From Streptomyces olivochromogenes (lineage in GTDB: Bacteria > Actinomycetota > Actinomycetes > Streptomycetales > Streptomycetaceae), in NCBI RefSeq assembly GCF_021538895.1, contig NZ_JADDRL010000060.1, positions 1 to 57,340 of the forward strand: a DNA stretch of 57,340 nt, written 5' to 3'. This document shows, one piece after another, positions 16,569-25,193 of this stretch. How positions within the stretch are numbered: the first letter of the stretch is position 1; each line of letters opens with the position of its first letter. The notes beneath the pieces were generated by a model. The model worked only from the letters and a program-made list of their open reading frames with translations, was not told where the DNA came from and searched no databases. Both the position numbers and the translations under genes were made by a program.

Positions 16569-16765
16569 GCGCTTCTCCTCTCACCGCCCAGGTCAGATCA
16601 CGCCGGCCCGGATCCGCTCACACTGTCCTAAGAAGTCCAATAACGTCCCGTACTCGTATGATTACGCGGACGTGAGTGCGAGAGCCCGTGGGGGAGACGG
16701 CGCCGCTCAAAATCACCCGTAAGCGCCGCAGCTGGTGGAGCGAGCGGCCCCAGGGCAGTACCTCA

Positions 16766-16797
16766 CCCCCGCCGCCCTCCCGAAGCGGCGGCGGGGG
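16766..16797 (-). terminator. terminator of the DUF4232 gene
   Basis: Perfect 11-bp stem CCCCCGCCGCC / GGCGGCGGGGG with a 10-nt loop, 9 bp after the stop codon at 16807 in the minus direction. Confidence 0.6.
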
Positions 16798-16806
16798 CCA
16801 AGGCGG

Positions 16807-17355
16807 TTACCAGGACAGCGCGTCCTGGGCGTTGTCCTGCCAGTAGGTGACGGTGGCGGCGCTGTTGAAGAAGATTCCGTGCTTCGGCAGCTTCAGGGTC
16901 TTCTCCTTGTTGATCGCGTTGCCCTTCCTGTCGGTGAAGAACACGCCCAGGGTCTTCTCCTTGGCTCCGCCTTCGCCTTCGGGGGTGGACGTCGTGATGC
17001 CCGCGTACGCCGACTGGCCGGGCTTGAGCGTCACCACGGCCTGCGGGGTGGTCTCCTCGGCCCACGGCAGCGGGGCCTGGGCGTCGGCGCCGGCCCTCAG
17101 GAAGGGGGCGGTGTAGGCGTAGCAGGGCTTGGTGCCGGTGTTGGTGGCCTTGAGCAGCAGGTGGTTGATCGGGCGGGACACCTCGGTGACGGTCAGCTTG
17201 GTGTTCGCCGTGGTGCAGGTGACGACCGAGGGGGCCGCCTTGGTGGCGGCGGAGGCGGTCTGCCCGGTGGCCTGGAGGCCGACGAGCGCGAGGGCGGCGG
17301 CGACGACCATGGAGGAGGCGGCCGAGCGGGAGACGAAGCGAGTGGCGATACGCAT
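16807..17355 (-). CDS. secreted DUF4232-domain protein
   Basis: A 182-aa exported protein. Signal peptide RIATRFVSRSAASSMVVAAA with cleavage near TASAATK. The mature part has the DUF4232 pattern: C in VVTCTTANTKLTVTEVSRP, then HLLLKATNTGTKPCYAYTAP, a paired Cys typical of the family, and YAGITTSTPEG. The family is an Ig-like extracellular domain of unknown function, abundant in streptomycetes. Upstream on the minus strand, TTCACA about 19 bp before GATATT (near 17375) could be its promoter. Confidence 0.75.
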   Translation of the reverse strand: MRIATRFVSRSAASSMVVAAALALVGLQATGQTASAATKAAPSVVTCTTANTKLTVTEVSRPINHLLLKATNTGTKPCYAYTAPFLRAGADAQAPLPWAEETTPQAVVTLKPGQSAYAGITTSTPEGEGGAKEKTLGVFFTDRKGNAINKEKTLKLPKHGIFFNSAATVTYWQDNAQDALSW

Positions 17356-17708
17356 GAGTGGACTGCTTTCTCTGAATATCGGGAAGATGATCTCGTGCTT
17401 GTGAACTGCGCGGTTCGGGCTTGCGCCGGAAGTGCGGCCCGGGAACGCGGAGTTGAGCGGGTCCGATCACCGTGTCCGGCGAGGCGCCGCGTTCGGATGA
17501 CCCAAGCCTGTGCCGTGCGGCGTTCCGCCCGCCATTCCCGCCGGGAGTTCCGGGACGCTGGAATGCTCGTACCGGCTCTGAACTGCAGAGACGTGGCCTT
17601 CATGGGATACCGAATGGGATGGATGACCCGTCGCACGGCCTCCAGGGCGGCAGGCCCTACGCTGACCCCGTGAGGCAGACAGGCGCTGGGAAGGACGATC
17701 GGCGATGA
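17356..17708 (+). promoter_or_regulatory. divergent control region; leader of the kinase gene
   Basis: No gene fits in these 350 bp. On the plus strand, TACGCT (17658-17663) lies 6 nt before a GTG at 17670. That GTG opens a 12-codon frame (VRQTGAGKDDRR) whose TGA (17706-17708) overlaps the kinase ATG at 17705. A leaderless uORF coupled to the kinase by ATGA is therefore possible; the plain alternative is a 35-nt leader carrying GGAAGGAC. No clear -35 box. Confidence 0.3.
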
Positions 17709-19870
17709 CGCCCCTGAGCACCGGGGACCCGGAGTCCATAGGCGGGTACACCCTTCTCGGTCGGCTCGGGACGGGCGGCATGGGAGTCGTGTACCTGGGG
17801 GTCTCCGCCTCGGGACGGCAGGTCGCGGTCAAGCTCGTGCACGAGCCGTATGCCCAGGAGGAGGAGTTCCGGACGCGCTTTAGGCAGGAGATCGCGGCAG
17901 CGCGCAGAGTCAGCGGCGCCTTCACCGCGCCCGTCGTGGACGCCGACCCGGACGCCGAGCGGCCGTGGATGGCGACGCTCTACGTGCCGGGGCTCAACCT
18001 CGCCGAGGTCGTGGAGCAGGACGGCCCGCTGAGTCAGCGGGAACTGCGCGCGCTGGGGCTGGGGCTCACCGAGGCGCTGCGCGACATCCACCGGGCGGGC
18101 CTGGTGCACCGGGACCTCAAACCGGGCAACGTCCTGATGACCGGGGACGGTCCGCGCGTCATCGACTTCGGCATATCGCGCGCTTCCGACAACCAGAGTC
18201 TCACCACGACCGGGCGGATGATCGGCACTCCGCCCTTCATGTCGCCGGAGCAACTGGCCTCGCCCCGGGACGTCACCCCGGCCTCGGACGTGTTCTCGCT
18301 GGGGTCGCTGCTGGTGTTCGCGGCCGTCGGCACGGGACCGTTCGACGCCGACAGCCCGTACATCACCGGCTATCAGGTGGTGTTCGGGACCCCGGACCTC
18401 GACGGGGTGCCCGAGGCGCTCCTGGGCATCGTCGAGCGCTGCCTGGACAAGGACCCGGCCGCGCGGCCGGAACTGACGGACGTACACCGCATGCTCCAGG
18501 CCCTGCCGGAATCCGACGCCACCGCCGCGCCGAAGACCGGGCGGTCCGCGAAACCCCGGCGCCACCCCACTTCTCGGAGCGCGGCCACCACCTCCACGGG
18601 CGCCGCGACCGACACCGGCACCGGCACCGGCACCGGCAAGCGACGCCGAGCCCGGCTGCTGCTCACCGGCCTCGGCGCGGCGCTGGCCGTGACGGGGCTG
18701 GGTATCGGGGTGGGTGTCTTCGTGTCCGATCCGGCCCCCGCCCCCGCCTCCGACACCACCGCCACGGCCGCCGCCCGTACCGCGTCACTGCCCGGCGGCT
18801 GGCGGCCGTGGCAGAAGGAGCTGCGGTACGACGTGAAAGGTATTCCTCTCGACTACGACAGCCCCGGATGCGTAACGGAGGCAAACGCCCTGTTCTGCGG
18901 CGGTACGGGCTTCACGGCCGCCAGGATCGACGCGGCCTCCGGCCGCACCCTGTGGCGGACCGGCACCCGCCCGCAGGGGGTGCAGCCGATCGGCGTTCGC
19001 GACGGGCTGGTCTACATGTACGAGGAACCGGACGACCGGACCAGGCGCCTAGTGGCCCTCGACGTCGACAACGGGCACCGGCGGTGGCAGCGCGACATCA
19101 GCCCGTCCGAGGACGCGGTCCTGTACGCCGGCGGACTGCTGACCCTGTCTCCCGACGACTCGTCGTTCGTGGCCTACGGGTCTTCCGGCAAGGAACTGTG
19201 GCGGGCGGCCTCGCTGGACGAGTACTGCACTCCGTCGGCGCCGGGAGGCGTCCCCTACGCCCTGTGCTCGAAGGCCACCGAGCCCGGCCAGGCCCCGGTC
19301 GAGCTGATGAGGCTCGGTCCCGGCAGCCTGACCGAGACCGCCACACTGCCCAAGAAGGCGGTAGCGCTCGGCGCGGTCGGCGGGCAACCCCTGTTCCTCG
19401 CCCCCCAGACGGCGAAGGACGTGTACGACGCCGGGTACGAACGGCCGTACAGCGCACTGCTGCGGGTGGCCTCGGAAACCGGGCAGGTCAGACGGATACC
19501 GCTGGCACATCCGCTGACCGGCGCGGCCACCCTGGTGGACGGCGTCGTCTACTTCGTCCGCTCCGACGGGTCGGTCACCGCGGTGTCGGCGGACAGCGGC
19601 AGACAGCTCTGGCAGCGGGTGACGGACATGGAGAGCCTGTCCGCGCCCGCGGTGTCGGCGACGTACAAGCGGGTCTATTTCTCCAACCGCTTCGGCCGTC
19701 TGCTGGCACTGGACAGCCGCACCGGAGCGGAGGTCTGGCGCACGTCCGCACTGGACGACCCCGGGGACAAGACGCAGGCCTACCCGCCGCGCATCCTGCT
19801 CGTCAAGGACGCGATCATGGCGATGGCCGGCGACACGGCCTTCTCCCGGAGCCCGGACGGGCCTAGCTGA
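17705..19870 (+). CDS. Ser/Thr protein kinase with extracellular PQQ-like beta-propeller
   Basis: A 721-aa receptor kinase. Kinase domain about residues 10-275: LGTGGMGVVYLG, VAVKLVHEP, catalytic HRDLKPGNV, DFGISRA, GTPPFMSPEQ. A Thr/Gly-rich linker (TGTGTGTGKRRRA) precedes one TM (about 318-340, LLLTGLGAALAVTGLGIGVG). The outer part (about 370-715) is a PQQ-like propeller with repeated blade motifs such as RTLWRTGTRP, LVALDVDNGHRRWQRD, VTAVSADSGRQLWQR and LLALDSRTGAEVWRT. It probably senses an extracellular ligand and phosphorylates cytosolic targets. It overlaps the convergent gene's stop by 8 bp. Confidence 0.85.
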   Translation: MTPLSTGDPESIGGYTLLGRLGTGGMGVVYLGVSASGRQVAVKLVHEPYAQEEEFRTRFRQEIAAARRVSGAFTAPVVDADPDAERPWMATLYVPGLNLAEVVEQDGPLSQRELRALGLGLTEALRDIHRAGLVHRDLKPGNVLMTGDGPRVIDFGISRASDNQSLTTTGRMIGTPPFMSPEQLASPRDVTPASDVFSLGSLLVFAAVGTGPFDADSPYITGYQVVFGTPDLDGVPEALLGIVERCLDKDPAARPELTDVHRMLQALPESDATAAPKTGRSAKPRRHPTSRSAATTSTGAATDTGTGTGTGKRRRARLLLTGLGAALAVTGLGIGVGVFVSDPAPAPASDTTATAAARTASLPGGWRPWQKELRYDVKGIPLDYDSPGCVTEANALFCGGTGFTAARIDAASGRTLWRTGTRPQGVQPIGVRDGLVYMYEEPDDRTRRLVALDVDNGHRRWQRDISPSEDAVLYAGGLLTLSPDDSSFVAYGSSGKELWRAASLDEYCTPSAPGGVPYALCSKATEPGQAPVELMRLGPGSLTETATLPKKAVALGAVGGQPLFLAPQTAKDVYDAGYERPYSALLRVASETGQVRRIPLAHPLTGAATLVDGVVYFVRSDGSVTAVSADSGRQLWQRVTDMESLSAPAVSATYKRVYFSNRFGRLLALDSRTGAEVWRTSALDDPGDKTQAYPPRILLVKDAIMAMAGDTAFSRSPDGPS

Positions 19871-21017
19871 CACCGGTGACCGGATCGGTTCCCACCCGCC
19901 CGCCGCGGGAACGGGGGGTCCGCCGACGCCGGTCCCGTACCGGCCAGAGCAGGACGTACGCGGTGGAGGCGATGACGAAGCCCAAGCGGATCAGGCCGCG
20001 GGCCGCGTCGCCGGGAACGACGAAGACCGTGCCGTACAGGGTGATCAGGCCGATCCAGCTCCACCAGGGCACCAGGCGCCGCTGTCCGATCACGTCCCAC
20101 AACAGTGTGCCCAGCAGGACGGAGGCGGTGTAGTACGTGTAGACGCTGGGGTCCAGGGCGATCCGGGCGTTGGCGCCGAGCAGGACGACGGCGGGCCAGC
20201 GGCCTCGCCAGACCGCGACGCAACCCAGCGCCAGCCCCAGCGCGGCCTGTGCGGGCCGGTCCCAGGGAGGGGTTCGCGGATCGTCGACGCCGAGCCAGTG
20301 CAGCGCGGACGCGGGCTGGTTGGGGATGGTGAACTGGGCCGCGGTCAACGACTGCGGGGCGCTGAGGAGGAACGGCAGCCAGGCGAGCGCGACCAGGGCC
20401 GCGCACCACAGACCCGCGCGCGGCCACTGCTTCCTCGGCAGTGCGAGCAGCAGCGGCAGGAAGGCCAGCGCGGTCGGTTTGGAGTCCATGGCCAGGGCCA
20501 GGAAGACGCCCGTCATAGCGGGGTTGCCGCGGGTGAGAGCGCATACGGCAAGGGCGGTGAAGAAGAGTGCCAGTACGTCGTCGAGGTGGCCGAAACGGAC
20601 GGCGACCTCGATCCACATCGGGATGAAGGCCAGGCCCGCGATCAGCACCCGCTGCCGCAGTCGCTGGTGATTGGTGCCCGTGCCCAGGAGATGCCAGGCG
20701 GCGCTGCGTCCGGCCACCACCAGGATCAGCAGACCGAGCAGGGACATCACAGCGGCGGCCAGGAACTGCCCGACGGACTCGGGAAGAGGGTTGAACAGGC
20801 CCGCCGCCAGGAAGCTGACGGGACCCATCTGGAGTTCGGGGTGGTGGGCGTACAGATTCAGACCGCCGTCCGCCCTGCCCGAGCCCGCGTAGAGCAACTC
20901 CCCACCCGTACGCAGGTAGTGCCAGGAGAACCCACCGTGCGGCTGGACCACGGCGAACCAGAGGGCTGTCCAGGCGGTGAGCAGCACCAGGTGTAACCGC
21001 TGGCTGATGGCCGACAC
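19863..21017 (-). CDS. polytopic membrane protein, GT87/GT-C-like
   Basis: A 384-aa protein with about nine or ten TM segments and almost no soluble part except the basic C-tail (RDRRRRTPRSRGGR). The N-terminal loop YLRTGGELLYAG...LNLYAHHPELQMGP resembles the first extracytoplasmic loop of GT-C (DUF2029/GT87) mannosyltransferases. In place of the usual early acidic pair the notable residues are FGHLDDVLALFF and LALAMDSKPTALAFLPL, both typical of the family. A lipid-linked sugar transferase role is plausible but unproven. GTG 21017 has only a weak ribosome site (GAGAAAG). Confidence 0.6.
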   Translation of the reverse strand: MSAISQRLHLVLLTAWTALWFAVVQPHGGFSWHYLRTGGELLYAGSGRADGGLNLYAHHPELQMGPVSFLAAGLFNPLPESVGQFLAAAVMSLLGLLILVVAGRSAAWHLLGTGTNHQRLRQRVLIAGLAFIPMWIEVAVRFGHLDDVLALFFTALAVCALTRGNPAMTGVFLALAMDSKPTALAFLPLLLALPRKQWPRAGLWCAALVALAWLPFLLSAPQSLTAAQFTIPNQPASALHWLGVDDPRTPPWDRPAQAALGLALGCVAVWRGRWPAVVLLGANARIALDPSVYTYYTASVLLGTLLWDVIGQRRLVPWWSWIGLITLYGTVFVVPGDAARGLIRLGFVIASTAYVLLWPVRDRRRRTPRSRGGRVGTDPVTGVS

Positions 21018-21200
21018 GCTTTCTCACTTTCGGTTCTCGTCGCCTCGCTCGGTTCCCCCCACGTCATGCGCCCCTCTTTGAGATGGCCGGAAAGCAGGGC
21101 AGGTTCTCGGTGTGAGGTAAGAAGCGGCCGCCCGGTCCGCGGAGCCGACAGGCTGGGTGGCGCGAGAATGCGGCCAAAAACAGCGGGAGTTGCTGCGGAG

Positions 21201-21243
21201 CGACGAAGAACCCCCAGGCCAGAGGCCCAGGGGTTCTTCGTCG
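21201..21243. terminator. strong bidirectional terminator
   Basis: CGACGAAGAACCCC...AGGCC pairs with GGCC...GGGGTTCTTCGTCG around loop AGA, about 20 bp per arm with a small internal mismatch. It lies 29 bp beyond the stop of the propeller gene at 21272. Confidence 0.7.
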
Positions 21244-21271
21244 TCCAGCCCGGCGATGCGGAGGCGGGGCC

Positions 21272-23227
21272 TCAGCTCGTGAAGGTGAAGTACTTCCAAG
21301 TGCCGTACGTCGTCGTGTTCACGCTGTCGCCCGAGCCGCTGATGTACGAGTCGCGGACCCGGAAGCGGTAGCCGGTGGGCGGGGTGCCCGTGAGCGTGAC
21401 GACGGACTTGCCCGCGGAGTCGAGCGCGAAGTACTGCTTCGCCGTGGTCTGCCAGATGCCGTCGGCGTAGACCTGGATCTGCAGCAGCTGCTTGCGGCCC
21501 GGGTACGGCGTCATCGTGGTCGTGACGACCGGGTCCTTGGACTGGTGGAAGTAGTAATAGGTGTGGCTCCACGCGTACTTGGTCTTGTAGGCGCCGCCGA
21601 GCGCCGTGGAGGTCTTCACCCGCGCGCCGACCGTGCTCGTCGTCGTCTTCGGCGCGTAGCGCGCGTCGCCCGCGAACTTCGCCGTGAGCACGGTCTTCCG
21701 CTTCAGGGTGAGGGTGACCGAGAGGTTGCCGCTGGAGTTGACCGTGCCGGACTTCACCAGGGTGTTGGGCTTGTCACCGCCGTACGGGTTGGCCCAGATC
21801 TCGACCGTGCGGTTCTTGTAGGTCGTGCCGAGGTGCGCCGTGAACGTGACGGACTTGGCGTAGTCGTACACCTTGCCGTTGTTGTTCAGCGTCAGCGTGG
21901 GCGTGGCGCGCGAGACGTCGACGGTGTCCGAGGCCGTCGCCGCGGTGTGTGTGGTGTCACCGGCGTACGTCACCGTGTACTTCACCTTGCCGCCGGCCGG
22001 CGGGGTGTCCGTGAAGGAGTACGCGCCGCCCGTGCCGAGGGGCTTGGTGCCGAGGGACTTGCCGTTCGGCGAGTCCAGGTCGGTGCGGGTGACCTGCAAC
22101 GGGGTGCCCGCGGGCAGCGCCAGGTTCGCGGTCAGCTTGCCCTTGACGGTGAGGGACTCGGCGCGGGTGGCCTTCGACGGGGCGTCGGCCGTCAGGGTGG
22201 GGGCGTACTTGCGGGGCGCGTCGACGGTCTGGAACCGCATGGAATCGCTGGACCCGGTCAGCACGAACAACTGTGAGCCGTCGGGCGACCAGGTGGTGGA
22301 GTGTCCGCCCCCGGGCATCCAGGTGTGGGACAGGTTGCGGACGCTGGCCGGCTGGGCGGGGTCGGTGCCGAAGACATAGGTGTCGCCGATGTCGTCGGTG
22401 TCGAGGACGGTGGCCGCGACCGTGCCGTCCGGGGCGACGCTGACCGTCTCCGGATCCGAAACGGTCGGGAAGGTGCGCACCTCGGACAGGTCGGAGAGGC
22501 GGTACTCGGTGAGTGCCCGCGTCCCGGGGCCGGCGACGACGACGTTCTGGCCGTCCGGAGTGAGGGCGGCGTCGCGGTAGGAACCGCCCTTCTCGGCGGA
22601 GACGCGGATCGCCGGGGTGCCGGAGGAGATGTCGTAGACGACGATCGGGCCGGAGCTGATGTGCGCGTCGAGCGCGAGCAGCGTGCCCGGGTTGTCGGGG
22701 TCGGCGTAGAGCTCGGGCGGGCTGGAGAAGTCGTGGCCGGCCGCCAGGTCGAGGGTGACCGTGGGCGTCTCGGCGGTCAGGTCGACCTCGCCGAGCCCGG
22801 AGTCCCACTGGTCGCCGTAGCCGAACCACAGCCTGCCGTCGGCGTAGGCGAGCCGGGAGGGGATCGTCTGGTCGCCCGTCGGGTACTCGGCGCTCTGCGT
22901 GAGCTGCGCGGTGTCGATGGCGACGATCTTGTCGGCGCCCTGGACCGCGGCCCACAGCGTGCCGGAGTCCGGGCTCAGCTCCAGGTCGCGGACCTGGGAC
23001 AGGCCGGTGAGCTTGGTGACGACCCTGCCGGTGAAGTCGGTGACGACGATCTGGCTGTCGTAGCTGTCGCTGATGAAGACCCGCTGGTGGACGCCGTCCA
23101 CCACGGTGTCGTCCGCGCCCCAGACCGGTATGGACGTGCTGGAGTCGGCGGACGCCGGTGCGGCGAGCACCACCGAGCTGAACAGGGCCGCCAGGGCAGC
23201 GGCGGCCGGAAGAGTGCGCAGGCGCAC
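21272..23227 (-). CDS. secreted beta-propeller protein with Ig-like repeats (paralogue of 11419-13716)
   Basis: A 651-aa exported protein. GTG 23227 lies 9 nt after GGGGG and opens the signal peptide RLRTLPAAAALAALFSSVVL (cleavage near ASADS). The propeller part (about 30-320) has VDGVHQRVFISDSYDSQIVV, LELSPDSGTLWAAVQGADKI and AALTPDGQNVVVAGPG. The rest has two Ig-like adhesin domains (YAPTLTADAPSKATRAESLT, LTLNNNGKVYDYAKSVTFTA) and a C-terminal domain ending YGTWKYFTFTS. Domain order and key phrases (VDEPH/VDGVH, LSPDS, DVSRATPTL/QVSRATPAL) match the 765-aa protein at 11419; that one has Cys near the C-terminus while this one has none. Confidence 0.75.
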   Translation of the reverse strand: MRLRTLPAAAALAALFSSVVLAAPASADSSTSIPVWGADDTVVDGVHQRVFISDSYDSQIVVTDFTGRVVTKLTGLSQVRDLELSPDSGTLWAAVQGADKIVAIDTAQLTQSAEYPTGDQTIPSRLAYADGRLWFGYGDQWDSGLGEVDLTAETPTVTLDLAAGHDFSSPPELYADPDNPGTLLALDAHISSGPIVVYDISSGTPAIRVSAEKGGSYRDAALTPDGQNVVVAGPGTRALTEYRLSDLSEVRTFPTVSDPETVSVAPDGTVAATVLDTDDIGDTYVFGTDPAQPASVRNLSHTWMPGGGHSTTWSPDGSQLFVLTGSSDSMRFQTVDAPRKYAPTLTADAPSKATRAESLTVKGKLTANLALPAGTPLQVTRTDLDSPNGKSLGTKPLGTGGAYSFTDTPPAGGKVKYTVTYAGDTTHTAATASDTVDVSRATPTLTLNNNGKVYDYAKSVTFTAHLGTTYKNRTVEIWANPYGGDKPNTLVKSGTVNSSGNLSVTLTLKRKTVLTAKFAGDARYAPKTTTSTVGARVKTSTALGGAYKTKYAWSHTYYYFHQSKDPVVTTTMTPYPGRKQLLQIQVYADGIWQTTAKQYFALDSAGKSVVTLTGTPPTGYRFRVRDSYISGSGDSVNTTTYGTWKYFTFTS

Positions 23228-23441
23228 GGTGTCGAACCCCCAGGAACGAAGGTGAGCGCAAGTGGGTGCCACCCGTGCGTCCGGTGTGTACGAACCCGTG
23301 GGCCGTGTGTGGCGAGTGAGCGAAGACTAGGTGATGTTGCGGATAACCACGGCACGGGGGTCTCTTTCCGCCATCCCCGGTCTGACGACTACGCCATCCC
23401 CGGTCTTCCGACTCCACCGCTCCCGGTATTCCGACTCGCCC

Positions 23442-24467
23442 TCAGGTCCTGCGGGCCGCGTCACAGAGGTCGAGGATCTTGGTGAACGGCCGGCGGAGCA
23501 CCACGGGCACAGGCCCTGTGTCGTCCTTGGCGTACCGGGCCAGTTCGGCGCGGGCGGCGTCCGTGTCGTCTTGGGGATCCCGCCCCGCGAGAAGAGCCTC
23601 CAGGGCGCGTCCGGTGGCCTCGGCGACCGGGAGGAGACGTGTCCGGGCCCGGGAGAGAACCGGGGTGGGCCCGTCGCGTACGGAGTAGAACTCGACCTCG
23701 ACGGCCAGGGCCACGAGATGGGTCGCCGCGTGGACGGCGCAGCCGATCCTGTCGCCCAGTTCGGTCACCTCGTTCCGGTGGCGCCGCCGCAGCGGATTGA
23801 ACCGCATGGCCTTCTCCGCCTCCTGGGCCTCCGCCCCGTGGCGGCGCAGCCCGTCCACCTCTGTCTGCGTCAACGTCCGGTTCGCGCGCGCCGCGTCCGG
23901 TGACCCGATCGCGCGGGTGCTGCGTACGAGGCCCTCCGCCAGATCGTCCGCACACTCCCGCGCGAGCGTCGCCGCTTCCCGAAGGGGGTTCCGCGGCCAG
24001 AGCACCGGACCGAGGACGGCGGTGATCGCGCCTCCCAGCGCGTTCTCCCACAACCGGGCAAAACCGTACGACTCCGGCGATGGATTGGCGAAGACGAGCA
24101 GCGAGGTCACCGCGACCTGCACGTTCAGCGTCGTCCCGGAACTGATGACGGTCCCGCACAGCAGGGCCAGCCCCAGCACGACGGCAAGGACGAACGTGGT
24201 CGGCCGGAAGAGATTGACCACGGTGACGCTCAGGGCCACTCCGGCCATCACACCGAGGATCCTCAGCAGCAGTGCTGTCAGGGAGGCGGCGGAATCACTG
24301 CGCAGGCACAAGAGCGGAACGATGGCGGCGAACACCGGTGGCTGATCGGCACCGGCCCACAGCGCGGCCTGCCAGCAGAGCACCGCGATCACCAGAATCC
24401 GGGCCGCTGTCGGCCCCTGCGCCCGGAGCCTGCGACGCACCTGCGTCCACGGGGAAACGCCCGTCAC
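23442..24467 (-). CDS. FUSC/aromatic-acid-exporter-like membrane protein
   Basis: A 341-aa protein with about six TM segments in residues 20-170 (ILVIAVLCWQAALWAG, VFAAIVPLLCL, LLLRILGVMAGVALSVTVV, TFVLAVVLGLALLCGTVI, VAVTSLLVFANPS, WENALGGAITAVLGPVLWP) and a long cytoplasmic helical tail. PPVFAAIVPLL and a tail beginning at LWPRNPLREA fit the FUSC/ArAE family, which exports aromatic acids or other compounds. No MFP partner gene is adjacent. GTG 24467 has a -10-like hexamer 6 nt upstream. Confidence 0.7.
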   Translation of the reverse strand: MTGVSPWTQVRRRLRAQGPTAARILVIAVLCWQAALWAGADQPPVFAAIVPLLCLRSDSAASLTALLLRILGVMAGVALSVTVVNLFRPTTFVLAVVLGLALLCGTVISSGTTLNVQVAVTSLLVFANPSPESYGFARLWENALGGAITAVLGPVLWPRNPLREAATLARECADDLAEGLVRSTRAIGSPDAARANRTLTQTEVDGLRRHGAEAQEAEKAMRFNPLRRRHRNEVTELGDRIGCAVHAATHLVALAVEVEFYSVRDGPTPVLSRARTRLLPVAEATGRALEALLAGRDPQDDTDAARAELARYAKDDTGPVPVVLRRPFTKILDLCDAARRT

Positions 24468-24473
24468 CTGCCC

Positions 24474-24479
24474 ACCGTA
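24474..24479 (-). promoter_or_regulatory. leaderless -10 element of the FUSC gene
   Basis: TACGGT on the minus strand, exactly 6 nt before GTG 24467. I see no -35 match at the usual spacing. Confidence 0.4.
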
Positions 24480-24698
24480 GGCACACTGCGCGGCCTACCT
24501 TCCGGTGACTCGGCTGTCCGAGGTGTTCCCTTGCGCCGGCCGGGCGACCCGCCCGTGCCACCTCGCTTCTTCGTTCGTACTGCGCGTATTGACGGCCCCG
24601 TGCCGCGCTACGGGGATCCGTGCGATGCAGCCCTTTCGCGGCGGTCACACATGCCCGCGTATCCGGGGCCGGGCGGCACCGGAAGAGAAGGGATTCGG

Positions 24699-25193
24699 AT
24701 GCACGCACTGCGACGTCTCCTCTGGAGCGCACTTGCGTCGTCGCTCCTTCTGATCGGAGTAGCGCCGGCCCCCGTCCAGGCCGCGGAGGCCCACTCCCGA
24801 GGCGGCTCCTACGACTGCCCGAGCAGCAATCGGACGGCCAGCACGACCCCGGCACCGCAGACGGGGCTGCAGGAGTACTACCACGGCGACTGGCGGCTCG
24901 ACCCCAGCTACCTCACGGCGACGGGCGTCATCGGGCGGATGCTCCGGGGCTACCACCCGCAGGACGACACCTCGCGGTTCTGGTTCCTCGGCTGCTACTG
25001 GCAGACCGACCAGCAGGTTGAACAAGCAACGAGGACGATAGCGCCCGCCCCCGACGCGGCGGTCGGCGCGGGTGCCGTTCGCGTCCGCCGGACGGCCCTC
25101 GGTCCGGGGAGGCAAGCAGGACGCCGGCCCTCCCGGTGGTTCACGGACCGGGGAGGCCGGCGTCCGGCTGGGGTGGGGCAGGCAGTTACTTGA
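24699..25193 (+). pseudogene. truncated secreted TNT-like toxin gene
   Basis: The frame gives 164 aa. Signal peptide HALRRLLWSALASSLLLIGV, cleavage near VQAAEAH. Then YDCPSSNRTAS and, from about residue 55, LQEYYHGDWRLDPSYLTATG, VIGRMLRGYHPQDDTSRFWF and LGCYWQTDQ. YxGDxRLGPxxLPxxGxxGxxLxGY is the lead-in I know from TNT-type NAD+ glycohydrolase toxins, followed in intact genes by GWWYPPNDGF and about 80 more residues of the catalytic domain. Here the sequence breaks off after QTDQ (about 25013) and becomes Arg/Ala-rich, overlapping the convergent gene's terminator. So the catalytic part is missing. The remaining ORF may still yield an exported stub. Confidence 0.5.
25118..25164 (-). terminator. 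terminator of the amidase gene
   Basis: GGACGCCGGCC(C)TCCCGG pairs with CCGGGGAGGCCGGCGTCC around an 11-nt loop, 22 bp past the amidase stop codon in the minus direction. Confidence 0.7.

Noticed and set aside
21020..21200. Second tRNA or structured RNA before the terminator at 21201
   Set aside because: No acceptor, T-arm or anticodon pattern could be formed; the region is simply intergenic.
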